Assembly: GCF_037023735.1 (NCBI RefSeq)
Contig: NZ_CP146069.1
Location: 1,157,501 to 1,221,500, forward strand
DNA length: 64,000 bases
Reading direction: 5' to 3'
Source: Roseovarius sp. S88
Lineage (GTDB): Bacteria; Pseudomonadota; Alphaproteobacteria; Rhodobacterales; Rhodobacteraceae
Shown one piece after another: positions 9,508-19,460 of the stretch. How positions within the stretch are numbered: position 1 is the first letter of the stretch; each line of letters starts with the position of its first letter. The notes beneath the pieces were generated by a model. That model was given only the letters and a program-made list of their open reading frames with translations, was not told the DNA's origin and ran no database searches. Both the position numbers and the translations under genes were made by a program.

Positions 9508-10428
9508 CTAATCCGAGGCGTGAAAGGTGCGGCCCAGTGATCCGGGCGCGCGGGATTTGTCGGCTGACATGATGACCAGCACGAGGATCGTGATCAAGTA
9601 GGGCGACATGCTGAGATATTCCACTGGAATGGCAACACCTGCGGCTTGCAGATTGAGTTGCAGCACACTGATCCCGCCGAAAAGCCAGGCGCCGAGCAGT
9701 ACGCGCCCCGCTTTCCAACTGGCAAAGACCACGAGGGCCAGGGCAATCCATCCCGACCCGGCAGTCATACCTTCGGTCCATTGGGGCACGCGCACAAGGC
9801 TCAGATACGCGCCGCCTAAGCCGGCACAGGCCCCGCCAAAGAGAATGGCGAGGATGCGGATACGGATGACCTTGTAGCCCAGGGCATGGGCCGCACCGTG
9901 GTTTTCGCCAACGGCGCGCAGGATCAGGCCCGCGCGGGTGCGGTTGAGCACAAACCAGACGGCTGCCACCAGCGCCAATGCAAGATAAACCATAAGGTCA
10001 TGTGAAAAGAGGATTGGGCCCAGGACAGGTAGGTCCGACAGGATAGGTATATCAAGGCTGGCCGTGGCGGGTGGTTTGATCCCCTGATAACCTTGTCCCA
10101 GAAGCGCGCTGAGTCCGAGCCCGAAGAGCGTGAGCGCCAGACCTGAGGCCACCTGATTGGCCAGCGTAAACTGCGTGAGGATGGCGAAGAGAAAGGCCAG
10201 CGTAGCTCCGCCCATCGCCGCAGCGATAAAGCCCACAAAAGGCGAGCCGGTATTCACTGCAATGGCAAAGCCACAGATGGCACCGGTGATCATCATCCCT
10301 TCAACCCCGAGGTTGAGTACGCCTGCGCGCTCAACCACCAACTCGCCCAATGCGGCCAGCAGGATGGGTGTCGAGGCGACGATGAGGGATGCCAGAAGGA
10401 GCGTGGGATTGATTGAGGAGAGGTCCAT
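9508..10428 (-). CDS. ABC transporter permease (BMP/nucleoside type, second subunit)
   Basis: A 306-residue integral membrane protein with many hydrophobic helices and family motifs LGELVVERAGVLNLGVEGMM, RTRAGLILRAVGENHGAAHALGY and GGACAGLGGAYLSLV. It matches the branched-chain-amino-acid-like permeases paired with BMP proteins (the NupC/YufQ-like subunit). Its ATG shares one base with the stop of the upstream permease (TAATG arrangement), and 27 bases separate it from the substrate-binding protein gene. It forms the transmembrane heterodimer with the gene upstream. Confidence 0.87.
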   Translation of the reverse strand: MDLSSINPTLLLASLIVASTPILLAALGELVVERAGVLNLGVEGMMITGAICGFAIAVNTGSPFVGFIAAAMGGATLAFLFAILTQFTLANQVASGLALTLFGLGLSALLGQGYQGIKPPATASLDIPILSDLPVLGPILFSHDLMVYLALALVAAVWFVLNRTRAGLILRAVGENHGAAHALGYKVIRIRILAILFGGACAGLGGAYLSLVRVPQWTEGMTAGSGWIALALVVFASWKAGRVLLGAWLFGGISVLQLNLQAAGVAIPVEYLSMSPYLITILVLVIMSADKSRAPGSLGRTFHASD

Positions 10429-11510
10429 TATGCCACCTCCGCCGTTTTCCAGCGCAGCCGGTAATTCGTCAGTACATCAACCGCTAAAAGGAAGAACAAC
10501 AGCATCCCCTGAAACATCTGGATCGCCGCAGCGGGCAGGCCGAGATTGGATTCGGCGTTCTCACCCCCGATGATCGTCAGTGCAAGCAACAGCCCGGCCA
10601 GAAGAATTCCGACCGGGTGCAGACGGCCCAGAAACGCCACGATAATGGCGGTGAAGCCATAGCCCACGTTGAAGTCGATGTTGATTTGTCCCGCGGGCCC
10701 CGAGACTTCAAACATGCCTGCGAGACCGGCCAAGGCTCCGGACAGTCCCAAGCAGATCAGTGTCAGACGGGCAGGGTTCACACCGGCAAACCGCGCGGCC
10801 TTGGGCGCTTGGCCTGTGAGTTTGATCTGAAACCCCAGTAGATGCCGGGTGAAGAGCACATAGGCGAAGATGACCGCGATCAGGGCCGCGACCACGCCCC
10901 AATGTACCCCCGTGCCCGCAAAAATCTCGGCATTATGAGCAGAGGGATATTGCTGCAGGTTGCGCGAACCGGGAAAGCCGCGCCCGTCGGGGTTGCGCAA
11001 AAGCCCAAGCGCCATTTTGGCCAAGAGCTGTTCGGCCACGTAAACGAGCATGAGCGAGACGAGGATTTCATTGGTTCCAAACCGGGCCTTCAAAATCCCT
11101 GGGATCATGCCCCAGGCCCAACCGCCGAAAGCCCCGGCAATGACCATCAGTGGAAAAATATACGCCGCTTCAAGCGGATAATAGGCAAGGCCCACGCCAG
11201 CGCCCGCCAACGCACCCATGATGTATTGTCCCTCGGCCCCAATGTTCCAGATGCCTGCGCGGAACCCAAGGCTGAGACCTATGGCGATTAGGATCAGAGG
11301 CGCGGCTTTCACCAAGAGCTGAGGCCGGTAATAAAAGGCGAACTCGCCAAACACCGGATCCCAGAAGATGGTGCGAATGGCCTCAACAGGGTCCTTTCCC
11401 AGGACGGCAAAGAGGGCGCCACCAACGAGCATAGTGATGATCACAGCACCCACAGGCGCCAGATAGGACCAGATGCGCGACGGCTGGGGGCGCTTTTCAA
11501 GCCGGATCAT
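10428..11510 (-). CDS. ABC transporter permease (BMP/nucleoside type, first subunit)
   Basis: I chose the ATG at 11510 (MIRLEKRPQPSRIW) because AGGAG lies 8 bases upstream. The frame extends to 11588, but that part overlaps a repeated intergenic element. The 360-residue protein has the expected helices and the motif AIGLSLGFRAGIWNIGAEGQ of the NupB/YufP-like subunit. It is transcribed after the ATPase gene and joined by a TAATG overlap to the second permease. Confidence 0.87.
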   Translation of the reverse strand: MIRLEKRPQPSRIWSYLAPVGAVIITMLVGGALFAVLGKDPVEAIRTIFWDPVFGEFAFYYRPQLLVKAAPLILIAIGLSLGFRAGIWNIGAEGQYIMGALAGAGVGLAYYPLEAAYIFPLMVIAGAFGGWAWGMIPGILKARFGTNEILVSLMLVYVAEQLLAKMALGLLRNPDGRGFPGSRNLQQYPSAHNAEIFAGTGVHWGVVAALIAVIFAYVLFTRHLLGFQIKLTGQAPKAARFAGVNPARLTLICLGLSGALAGLAGMFEVSGPAGQINIDFNVGYGFTAIIVAFLGRLHPVGILLAGLLLALTIIGGENAESNLGLPAAAIQMFQGMLLFFLLAVDVLTNYRLRWKTAEVA

Positions 11511-11567
11511 ACCGGATCTCCTATATGCAGGATTCGGGGCTCTGTCCCCGCCGCCCTTTGGGCGCCT

Positions 11568-11599
11568 CCCCCAGGATATTTTGAGCAAAAAGAAAGGGA
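11568..11599 (+). repeat. Intergenic repeat family A, copy 1
   Basis: The core AGGATATTTTGAGCAAAAAG followed by AAAGG is a divergent member of a family seen six times in this window (consensus around GTATTTTnGAACAAGAAAG). It sits between the ATPase and first permease genes of the BMP importer, on the strand opposite to their transcription. Confidence 0.5.
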
Positions 11600-11609
11600 A
11601 GGGGCGCGT

Positions 11610-13127
11610 TTAGCCATGTGCCACCTCCATCCCGTGTGCGCCGCCCATCATCAGGCCGATTTCCTCAACGGAGAGCGTGTTGGAGGCTTTGATATCAGAC
11701 AAACGCCCTTCGTTGAGGGCTGCAAACCGGTCGGAGATTTCCAGAAGCTCATCAAGATCCTGGCTGATGCAAAGCACGGCCGCCCCATTGGTGGCCAGAT
11801 CCAGCAGAGCCTGCCGGATGGCCGCGGCGGCCGCTGCATCGACGCCCCAGGTGGGTTGATTGACAACAAACACAGCCGGGCGCTGTACAACCTCGCGCCC
11901 GATGACAAATTTCTGAAGATTTCCCCCCGACAAAGCACGCGCCGCGACATCGGCACTTGGGGTGCGGACATCGAATTTCACGATGATGGACTCTGCAAAA
12001 TTTTTCGCGGCCGACCAGTTGAGAACCCCCTGCCAATGCAGGTTTTGGCGCGCAAACCCTGTCAAAAGCGCGTTTTCGGTCAGGCTCATATCCGGGGCTG
12101 CGGCATGACCCAGCCTCTCTTCGGGGGCGGCCAGCAATCCTAGCCGGCGCCGTTCGGAGGGACCGAAATTGCCAATGGGTGTGCCTTGGAACACGATAGT
12201 GTCAGGAGCGCCTCGCGCCTCGCCGGAAAGCGCGGCCAGCAGCTCATCCTGACCATTGCCCGCCACGCCGCCGATGCCAAGTATTTCCCCCGAATAAAGG
12301 GCAAAGCTGATATTTCTCAGAGACATGCCAAAAGCAGACGAGGGCGGGCGTGAAAGGTTTCGCAATTCCAGTATCACGTCGCCGGCTCTGTGATCTGCGC
12401 GCGCCGGGGTGGCAAAGCTGTTGCCGACCATCATCTCAGCCATGTCGCGCGCCGATGACTCGGACGGAACACAAGTGCCGACCTTGCGTCCGTGCCGAAG
12501 GATCGTGGCCTGGTCACACAGGCGCTGAATTTCTTCCAGTTTGTGGGAGATATAAAGGATCGCGACACCTTCGGATGTGAGTTTGCGTAAGGTTTGAAAC
12601 AGGATTTCGACCTCTTGCGGGGTGAGGACTGACGTCGGTTCATCCATGATCAGAAGCCGGGGGTCTTGCAGAAGGCAACGAATGATTTCGACGCGCTGTC
12701 GTTCCCCTGCAGAAAGGTCGCCAACCATGCGGCTTGGATCCAGCGGCAAGCCATAACCGTTTGAGACATCCCGAATGCGGGCTGAGAGCTGCCGCATCGG
12801 CGGTGGGGTCTCCATGCCAAGGGCCACGTTTTCAGCAACGCTAAGAGCTTCAAAGAGCGAGAAATGCTGAAACACCATGGCCACGCCTGCGGCCCGGGCG
12901 TCACTGGGTTCTTTGGGCGCAAAGTCCTGTCCAAGCAACAGCATGGTGCCTTGGTCTGGCGCAACCAGACCGTAAATCATTTTAACCAGCGTTGACTTGC
13001 CAGCCCCGTTTTCCCCCAAGAGCGCATGCACCTGGCCTGGATGGATGTCAAAGCTCACATCGTCATTGGCCACAACCCCGGGATAGGTTTTGGTCAGGCC
13101 GGAAAGTCTCAGCAAAGGCTCTGTCAC
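11610..13127 (-). CDS. ABC transporter ATP-binding protein with two ABC domains (BMP/nucleoside importer)
   Basis: A 505-residue double ATPase. Domain 1 has an intact Walker A (LLGENGAGKSTLVKM), signature LSAGERQRVEI and Walker B LLIMDEPTSVL. Domain 2 has a degenerate Walker A (GVAGNGQDELLAALSG, no GKS/T), signature LSGGNLQKFVIGRE and NQPTWGVDAAA in place of a normal Walker B. This asymmetry is normal for RbsA/YufO-type importers. It is the first gene of the operon; 99 bases holding a dispersed repeat separate it from the permease. Its start at 13127 faces dnaE across a 167-base divergent region. Confidence 0.9.
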   Translation of the reverse strand: MTEPLLRLSGLTKTYPGVVANDDVSFDIHPGQVHALLGENGAGKSTLVKMIYGLVAPDQGTMLLLGQDFAPKEPSDARAAGVAMVFQHFSLFEALSVAENVALGMETPPPMRQLSARIRDVSNGYGLPLDPSRMVGDLSAGERQRVEIIRCLLQDPRLLIMDEPTSVLTPQEVEILFQTLRKLTSEGVAILYISHKLEEIQRLCDQATILRHGRKVGTCVPSESSARDMAEMMVGNSFATPARADHRAGDVILELRNLSRPPSSAFGMSLRNISFALYSGEILGIGGVAGNGQDELLAALSGEARGAPDTIVFQGTPIGNFGPSERRRLGLLAAPEERLGHAAAPDMSLTENALLTGFARQNLHWQGVLNWSAAKNFAESIIVKFDVRTPSADVAARALSGGNLQKFVIGREVVQRPAVFVVNQPTWGVDAAAAAAIRQALLDLATNGAAVLCISQDLDELLEISDRFAALNEGRLSDIKASNTLSVEEIGLMMGGAHGMEVAHG

Positions 13128-13294
13128 GCGCCGTGTGTCCCCCCGGTTTCCGGCAACCCCGCGTCTGCTTAGCCCAAGGCGGGCAGGCGCTGCAATGGGC
13201 CGGGTCCAGGATGGGGCAGTTGTCCACAGAAAATGCCTCTGATTTGGGCACTCACCTCTGGCGAAGGGCAGGGTGGTCGCCTAGGATCGCCACC

Positions 13295-16200
13295 ATGAGC
13301 AGAACCCCTCGATTCATCCATCTTCGTCTTCATACTGAATATTCGCTTCTTGAAGGGGCCGTGCGCCTCAAAAAGCTCGCGGATCTCTGCGTCACCCACG
13401 ACATGCCGGCGGTTGCTGTGACCGACACCAACAATATGTTCGCGGCACTGGAGTTTTCCGTGGCTGCCAGCGGGGCCGGTGTGCAGCCGATCATGGGGTG
13501 TCAGTTCGATCTGCAATACCTCGCGCCTGAACCCGGTAAGCGCGCAGTGCCACCCGCCCCCGTCGTTCTGTTGGCGCAAAACGAACAGGGGTATGAGAAC
13601 CTCATGAAGCTCAATTCGGCGCTTTACCTGCGCGCGGATGGGCAGTTGCCACACCTGACAATCGAAGACCTTGAGGCGCATGCTGAGGCGGTCATCTGTC
13701 TCAGCGGTGGTCCGGATGGCGCGGTGGGCAAGCTCTTGCAGCTTGGTCAGCACGCAGCGGCCGAGGCTTTGATGACACGGATCAAGGCAGCATTCGGAGA
13801 CCGGCTCTATGTAGAGTTGCAGCGTCACCGCGGTGAGGCAGGCGTGCCAGAGGCCGAAGTGCTCACGGAACGCGGTTTTGTCGAGATGGCTTATGCCATG
13901 GATTTGCCTTTAGTGGCGACGAACGATGTCTATTTTCCCAAGGCAGACATGTACGAGGCGCATGACGCGATGATCTGCGTGGCCGAAGGGGCTTATGTGG
14001 ATCAGTCCGAGCCGCGCCGAAGGCTGACGGCCGAGCACTACTTCAAAAGTCCGGCAGAGATGGCGACGCTATTCGCTGATTTGCCTGAGGCCATTGAAAA
14101 TACGGTGGAAATTGCGCAACGCTGCGCATTCGGAGCTTACAAACGCGATCCAATCCTCCCAAAATTTGCAGATGATGAGATCGAAGAACTGCGCCGACAG
14201 GCAGAAGCGGGTCTCAAAGAGCGGCTGGCCGTTATTCCCCATGCGACCTCTGTCGAAGAGTACGAAAAGCGCCTCGACTTTGAGCTTGGCATTATCGAAG
14301 GCATGGGTTTTCCTGGCTATTTTCTGATCGTTGCCGATTTCATCAAATGGGCCAAGGAAAAGGATATTCCGGTTGGTCCCGGGCGCGGTTCGGGTGCAGG
14401 CAGTCTTGTGGCCTATGCGCTGACGATCACCGACCTTGATCCGCTGGCTTACTCGCTTCTTTTCGAGCGGTTCCTGAACCCAGAGAGGGTCAGTATGCCG
14501 GATTTCGATATCGACTTCTGCATGGATCGTCGCGAAGAGGTCATTCAGTACGTTCAGCAAAAATATGGCCGCGACAAGGTGGGGCAGATCATTACGTTCG
14601 GCGCGCTTTTGTCCAAGGCGGCGGTGCGCGACCTTGGCCGGGTGTTGCAGATGCCCTATGGACAGGTGGATCGACTCAGCAAAATGATCCCGGTTGAAGG
14701 TGTGAAACCTGTGAGCATCGAAAAGGCGCTCGCTCAGGAAGAGCGCTTGCGCGATGAGGCCAAGCGCGAAGAGGTGGTCGACCGTCTGCTGAAATACGGC
14801 ATGCAGGTAGAAGGTCTGCTCAGAAACGCCTCGACCCATGCAGCGGGTGTAGTGATTGGTGATCGGCCTTTGGATGCTTTGGTGCCGCTCTACCAGGACC
14901 CACGTTCTGACATGCCGGCCACGCAGTTCAACATGAAGTGGGTGGAACAGGCCGGGCTGGTCAAATTCGACTTTCTCGGCCTGAAAACCCTGACCGTTAT
15001 TCAGAACGCAATGGCGCAGATCCACGCTTCAGGTCGGGATTTGCATGTCGCCGCTGATGGCACGCAGCTTTATGAACCTGCCGAAGGCGCGGTCAATCAG
15101 ATCAACGCCATTCCGCTGGATGATACCAAAACCTATGAGCTTTATGCCGCCGCCAAAACCGTCGCTGTGTTCCAGGTGGAAAGCTCCGGCATGATGGATG
15201 CGCTCAAGCGCATGAAACCCGATTGCATCGAGGACATCATCGCACTTGTAGCGCTCTACCGCCCTGGCCCGATGGAGAACATTCCGAAGTTTTGCGAGGT
15301 GAAAAACCAGCTTTCAGAGCGCGAAACGCTGCACCCTTCGATTGATCACATTCTGGATGAGACCCAGGGTATCATCGTCTACCAAGAACAGGTTATGCAA
15401 ATCGCCCAGGAGATGGCGGGTTACAGCCTTGGCGGTGCGGACCTTCTGCGCCGCGCGATGGGCAAAAAGATCCAAGAGGCGATGGATGCCGAGCGGCCGA
15501 AATTCATTGCTGGCGCCAAGGAAAACGGTGTCGATGACGCCAAGGCGCTAGAGGTATGGAACCTCTTGGATAAATTCGCCAATTACGGATTCAACAAATC
15601 CCATGCGGCGGCCTATGCTGTCGTCAGTTATCAGACGGCGTGGCTCAAAGCGAACCATTCGGTGGAGTTCATGGCCGGAGTGATGAATTGCGACATTCAT
15701 CTCACTGATAAGCTGGCTGTCTATTTTGAAGAAGTGCGCAAACAACTTGATCTGCCCTGGGCGCCGCCTTGCGTGAACCGCTCAGAGGCGACGTTTTCCG
15801 TCAAAGACGGTGTTCTGCACTATGGGCTCGGCGCACTCAAGAACGTGGGTGCCGAGGCGATGCGCCTGATCACCGAAGTGCGGGGTGACAAACCCTTTGT
15901 TACGCTCTTTGATTTTGCGCGGCGGGTTGATTTGAAATCCATTGGCAAGCGGCCGCTGGAAATGCTGGCCCGCGCGGGCGGTTTTGATGAACTGGATCGC
16001 AACCGCCGCCGTGTGTTTGACAGCCTTGAGGCGTTGATGCGGTATTCCGCAGCCATATTCGAACAACGCGCCTCCAATCAGGTTTCACTCTTTGGCGAAG
16101 CGGGCGATGACCTGCCCGAACCGCGTCTCAGCCCGGTAGAAGACTGGCTTCCGGCGGAGCGATTGACCGAAGAATTCACCGCTGTGGGCTTTTACCTCTC

Positions 16201-16798
16201 TGGTCATCCGCTAGACGACTACATGGCCGCGCTGCGCCGCAAGGATGTCAAAACGCTGGATGAGGTCACGGAATTGGCCGCGCAAAAGGGCGCGCTTGTG
16301 GCTAAAATGGCCGGGGTCGTTGCAGGGCGTCAGGAACGCAAATCCGCACGCGGCAACCGCTTTGCCTTTGTTCAGCTCAGCGATGTGACTGGCGGATACG
16401 AAGTCACAATGTTTTCCGATACGCTGGAAAGCGCAAGAGACGATCTGGAAACCGGTGCGCAGATTGTCTTGGGCGTTGAGGCCACCATGGAGGCCGATCA
16501 ACTCAAGCTTCTGGCTCGAAGTGTGCAGCCCGCTGATGCCGTTGTGGCCGATGCAGGTGCCTCGGGTCTGCGGATATTTGTGGAAAGCGAAGCTGCGATC
16601 CCATCGGTCGCAAGTGTCCTGACCTCTGCCGAAGATCTCAAACAGCGGACAGGAAGAGGGCCCATCTATTTTTGCCTGATGCATCAGGGACTTCCAGGAG
16701 AAGTCGAGATTGCCGCGGGGCGCGAATTCCCTGTAACACCCAAGATCAAAGGCGCAATCAAAAGTCTTTCAGGTGTTGTGACAGTCGAGGATATCTAA
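13295..16798 (+). CDS. dnaE: DNA polymerase III alpha subunit
   Basis: The replicative polymerase of about 1167 residues, starting MSRTPRFIHLRLHTEYSL. The open frame to 12992 runs into the divergent ATPase gene and is not coding. Visible parts are an N-terminal PHP domain (HLRLHTEYSLLEGAV), the palm with GPGRGSGAGSLVAYAL and the catalytic aspartates MPDFDIDFCMDRREEV, a third acidic site KFDFLGLKTLTVI, helix-hairpin-helix/finger segments, and a C-terminal OB domain. The length equals the E. coli type. It is followed after 2 bases by an alpha/beta hydrolase gene, perhaps in the same transcript. Confidence 0.97.
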   Translation: MSRTPRFIHLRLHTEYSLLEGAVRLKKLADLCVTHDMPAVAVTDTNNMFAALEFSVAASGAGVQPIMGCQFDLQYLAPEPGKRAVPPAPVVLLAQNEQGYENLMKLNSALYLRADGQLPHLTIEDLEAHAEAVICLSGGPDGAVGKLLQLGQHAAAEALMTRIKAAFGDRLYVELQRHRGEAGVPEAEVLTERGFVEMAYAMDLPLVATNDVYFPKADMYEAHDAMICVAEGAYVDQSEPRRRLTAEHYFKSPAEMATLFADLPEAIENTVEIAQRCAFGAYKRDPILPKFADDEIEELRRQAEAGLKERLAVIPHATSVEEYEKRLDFELGIIEGMGFPGYFLIVADFIKWAKEKDIPVGPGRGSGAGSLVAYALTITDLDPLAYSLLFERFLNPERVSMPDFDIDFCMDRREEVIQYVQQKYGRDKVGQIITFGALLSKAAVRDLGRVLQMPYGQVDRLSKMIPVEGVKPVSIEKALAQEERLRDEAKREEVVDRLLKYGMQVEGLLRNASTHAAGVVIGDRPLDALVPLYQDPRSDMPATQFNMKWVEQAGLVKFDFLGLKTLTVIQNAMAQIHASGRDLHVAADGTQLYEPAEGAVNQINAIPLDDTKTYELYAAAKTVAVFQVESSGMMDALKRMKPDCIEDIIALVALYRPGPMENIPKFCEVKNQLSERETLHPSIDHILDETQGIIVYQEQVMQIAQEMAGYSLGGADLLRRAMGKKIQEAMDAERPKFIAGAKENGVDDAKALEVWNLLDKFANYGFNKSHAAAYAVVSYQTAWLKANHSVEFMAGVMNCDIHLTDKLAVYFEEVRKQLDLPWAPPCVNRSEATFSVKDGVLHYGLGALKNVGAEAMRLITEVRGDKPFVTLFDFARRVDLKSIGKRPLEMLARAGGFDELDRNRRRVFDSLEALMRYSAAIFEQRASNQVSLFGEAGDDLPEPRLSPVEDWLPAERLTEEFTAVGFYLSGHPLDDYMAALRRKDVKTLDEVTELAAQKGALVAKMAGVVAGRQERKSARGNRFAFVQLSDVTGGYEVTMFSDTLESARDDLETGAQIVLGVEATMEADQLKLLARSVQPADAVVADAGASGLRIFVESEAAIPSVASVLTSAEDLKQRTGRGPIYFCLMHQGLPGEVEIAAGREFPVTPKIKGAIKSLSGVVTVEDI

Positions 16799-16800
16799 CT

Positions 16801-17601
16801 TTGGATGCTGTTGCTCCGGACAATTCTTCCCGTGTGATCGAAGGAGAAGTCTATGCTTCGCATCAGCTCGGTGGTGCATCTGTTTCTCTTTGTTGCGATT
16901 TGTATCTGCCATCAGTCCCATCACCCCCTCTTTTCGTGTGGTTTCACGGTGGTGCGTTTGTGACAGGTAACTTTCGCCAGCGCGTTTGCCGAAGGATGGG
17001 GAGAGTATTGACCAAGCACGGCATCGCGGTAGCAAGTGTGCAGTATCGGCTGAAAGCAGAGTTTGACGATCTGTCTGAGGCCGTCCAAATGCAGTATGAT
17101 GCGCTTCAAGCCAAACGCCGCAATCACCTCAGGCTTTTGCTGTCGCATGACCGGGCGCTGGCGGCGATGGAAGATGGTTTGGCCTTCGTGAGATGGGCAA
17201 ATGACAATGCAGATCGGTTCGGGTGGTCCGATACAAGAATTTTGGCGGGTACGTCAGCAGGTGGAATAAACGCGTTCAACATGGTTTTCACTGCACCTGC
17301 TCTGGGCATTGAGTGTTCTAAACCAGCCGGAGTTTTTTCAGCATCTGGGGGCTACGCCTATCCTTCATTGGTTTCTCCCGAGTTGTCTGGCCCGATACTG
17401 GCCATCCACAATCCCGAAGACAAACGTGTACCGATCAAATCAGTCAGGCGCATGAAGCGGGTGATGGGTAAGCAGGTACGGCTGATCGAATCCGATACAA
17501 TGATCCACAGCCACATCACACCTTTCCCGGATGAACGCCGGTTCGCGACTTTTAAACGAATTGCAGATTTCGTGCATTCGGCGCGCGACAACAGTAAATA
17601 A
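16801..17601 (+). CDS. Alpha/beta hydrolase (carboxylesterase-like)
   Basis: About 266 residues if begun at the TTG at 16801, two bases after the dnaE stop, with GAGG 10 bases upstream. A GTG at 16834 and an ATG inside dnaE (16672) are alternatives. The sequence before 16801 is out-of-frame dnaE. Motifs are the oxyanion-hole segment FVWFHGGAFVTG, the nucleophile elbow LAGTSAGGINAF (GTSAG), a late acid in HNPEDKRVPIKSV and a C-terminal IHSHITPFPDE histidine. This matches the esterase/lipase group with HGG motifs. The substrate is unknown. An ATG at 16853 with a better ribosome site (AAGGAG) opens a different, short frame. Confidence 0.75.
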   Translation: MDAVAPDNSSRVIEGEVYASHQLGGASVSLCCDLYLPSVPSPPLFVWFHGGAFVTGNFRQRVCRRMGRVLTKHGIAVASVQYRLKAEFDDLSEAVQMQYDALQAKRRNHLRLLLSHDRALAAMEDGLAFVRWANDNADRFGWSDTRILAGTSAGGINAFNMVFTAPALGIECSKPAGVFSASGGYAYPSLVSPELSGPILAIHNPEDKRVPIKSVRRMKRVMGKQVRLIESDTMIHSHITPFPDERRFATFKRIADFVHSARDNSK

Positions 17602-17636
17602 CGCTCTGACATCACTTCAGAATTGTGTTGCGATCA

Positions 17637-17831
17637 TCACCAATGCGGCGGGGGTTTATCTCCTGCAAGAACCTGGCCTGTGTTCATGGCTTCACGCTCT
17701 GCTTCGGCTTCCATCAAAAGCTGAACGCGACGGTTGAGCATCGCGATCGTGGCTTCCTGACGTGCGATCACGTCCGACAGCTCATCAACGGTGCGCTGCA
17801 AATGCGCAATGTTCTCTTCCAGCCGTTCCAT
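17637..17831 (-). CDS. slyX: SlyX family protein
   Basis: A 64-residue coiled-coil protein (MERLEENIAHLQRTVDELSD, then VIARQEATIAMLNRRVQLL) ending in DKPPPHW. The helical heptads and the basic, Pro-rich tail with final HW are typical of SlyX. The molecular function of the family is not settled. It is convergent with the hydrolase gene, 35 bases apart. Confidence 0.85.
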   Translation of the reverse strand: MERLEENIAHLQRTVDELSDVIARQEATIAMLNRRVQLLMEAEAEREAMNTGQVLAGDKPPPHW

Positions 17832-17972
17832 ATCGCAATTATCGGCAAAGCGTTAACGCGGTCAATGTGGCGCACCAATTCGTGATGCTTGGGCGCGAAT
17901 ACGCCATCGCTTGCCCACAGGCGGCCCTTCGGCTAGACCGCCTCGCAGATGCCCAAGCCAAGGACGTTGGAC

Positions 17973-19460
17973 ATGGCCAAGATGAAAAAAGCCCCAAGAC
18001 CCAAGGCGGAAACGCCCAAAGGGTTCCGTGATTATTTCGGTGTCGAAGTCACCGAACGTGCTGATATGCTGCACAAAATTGCCGGGGTGTATCATCAATA
18101 TGGCTTTGACGCGCTTGAGACGAGCGCAGTTGAGACGGTCGAGGCGCTGGGGAAGTTTCTGCCCGATGTGGATCGCCCGAATGAGGGTGTGTTTGCCTGG
18201 CAAGAGGCGGACGAAGACGGCGCGGGCGACTGGATGGCGCTGCGCTATGATCTGACGGCGCCCTTGGCGCGGGTCTATGCGCAGCACCGCAATGATCTAC
18301 CCACACCGTATCGGCGGTATGCGATGGGACCAGTCTGGCGCAATGAAAAGCCTGGGCCGGGGAGGTTTCGTCAGTTTTATCAATGTGATGCGGACACTGT
18401 GGGCACGGCAAGCATGGCCGCGGATGCCGAGATCTGTGCGATGCTGGCGGACACGCTGGAGGCGGTCGGGATTCCGCGCGGCGATTATGTGGTGCGGGTG
18501 AACAACCGGAAGGTTCTGAATGGCGTGCTCGAAGTCATGGGCCTTGAAGAAGGCGAAACACGCGATGCGGTGCTGCGTACCATCGACAAGTTTGACAAGG
18601 TGGGCGAGGCCGGCGTGCGGGAGCTTTTGGGCAAGGGACGATTGGATGCGTCGGGTGCATATATTGAAGGAGTCGGATTGAGCGATGATCAGGCTGGCCC
18701 CGTTTTGGGTTTCCTGACCTCGAAATCAGACGAAGCGTCAGAGACCATTTCGAACGTGCGCCAAGCGGTTGGTGGCAGTCAAATGGGACTTGAAGGTGTG
18801 CAAGAACTTGAAACCATTGCCAATCTTCTTGTCGCTCAAGGCTACGAACCTGACCGCATCGTCATCGACCCTTCCGTTGTCCGTGGTCTCGGCTACTACA
18901 CCGGCCCGGTTTACGAGGCCGAGCTCACCTTCGAAATTCACGATGAAAAGGGCCGCAAGCGTCAATTCGGTTCGGTCGCGGGCGGCGGGCGCTATGATGA
19001 TCTGGTCAAACGCTTCACCGGTCAGGCTGTGCCAGCCACGGGTGTCTCCATCGGTGTGGACCGACTCTTGGCGGCTTTGCGCGAAAAGGGTCGGATTGGC
19101 GGTAGGGTCGAGGGCCCTGTGGTTGTGACGGTCATGGATCGCGACCGGATGTCGGATTATCAGGCGATGGTCGCCGAGCTGCGCCAGGCAGGCATCCGCG
19201 CCGAAGTTTATCTCGGGAACCCCAAAAACTTCGGCAATCAGCTCAAATACGCTGACCGGCGTGGCAGCCCGGTTGCAGTGATCGAGGGCGGTGACGAAAA
19301 GGAAAAAGGCATCGTGCAGATCAAGGACCTGGTCCTCGGCGCGAAGATTGCCGAAAGCGCCACGCTAGAAGAATGGAAGGAACGGCCCAGCCAGTTTGAA
19401 GTGCCACGCGACCAACTGGTTGCCAAGGTGAAAGAAATCCTCGACGGGCAGGGGAAATGA
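17973..19460 (+). CDS. hisS: Histidyl-tRNA synthetase
   Basis: Class II synthetase of 495 residues. I chose ATG 17973 ([20 protein letters not shown]) because AAGGA lies 8 bases before it; ATG 17949 is in frame but lacks a site. Motif 1 lies around GFRDYFGVE, motif 2 is [20 protein letters not shown], the histidine-specific signature is [14 protein letters not shown], motif 3 is [13 protein letters not shown], and a C-terminal anticodon-binding domain follows. It charges tRNA-His. It overlaps hisZ by 4 bases (ATGA), coupling tRNA charging and histidine synthesis genes in one operon. Confidence 0.96.
   Translation: MAKMKKAPRPKAETPKGFRDYFGVEVTERADMLHKIAGVYHQYGFDALETSAVETVEALGKFLPDVDRPNEGVFAWQEADEDGAGDWMALRYDLTAPLARVYAQHRNDLPTPYRRYAMGPVWRNEKPGPGRFRQFYQCDADTVGTASMAADAEICAMLADTLEAVGIPRGDYVVRVNNRKVLNGVLEVMGLEEGETRDAVLRTIDKFDKVGEAGVRELLGKGRLDASGAYIEGVGLSDDQAGPVLGFLTSKSDEASETISNVRQAVGGSQMGLEGVQELETIANLLVAQGYEPDRIVIDPSVVRGLGYYTGPVYEAELTFEIHDEKGRKRQFGSVAGGGRYDDLVKRFTGQAVPATGVSIGVDRLLAALREKGRIGGRVEGPVVVTVMDRDRMSDYQAMVAELRQAGIRAEVYLGNPKNFGNQLKYADRRGSPVAVIEGGDEKEKGIVQIKDLVLGAKIAESATLEEWKERPSQFEVPRDQLVAKVKEILDGQGK

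Noticed and set aside
11511-11588. Upstream start for the first BMP permease
   Set aside because: The segment encodes WGRRPKGGGDRAPN-like sequence derived from an intergenic repeat, and a good ribosome site lies before 11510.
12992-13294. N-terminal extension of dnaE
   Set aside because: It overlaps the divergent ATPase gene and encodes no family sequence; the normal PHP start is at 13295.
14069-15025. 318-codon open frame on the minus strand
   Set aside because: Opposite dnaE, with no recognisable domain or ribosome site.
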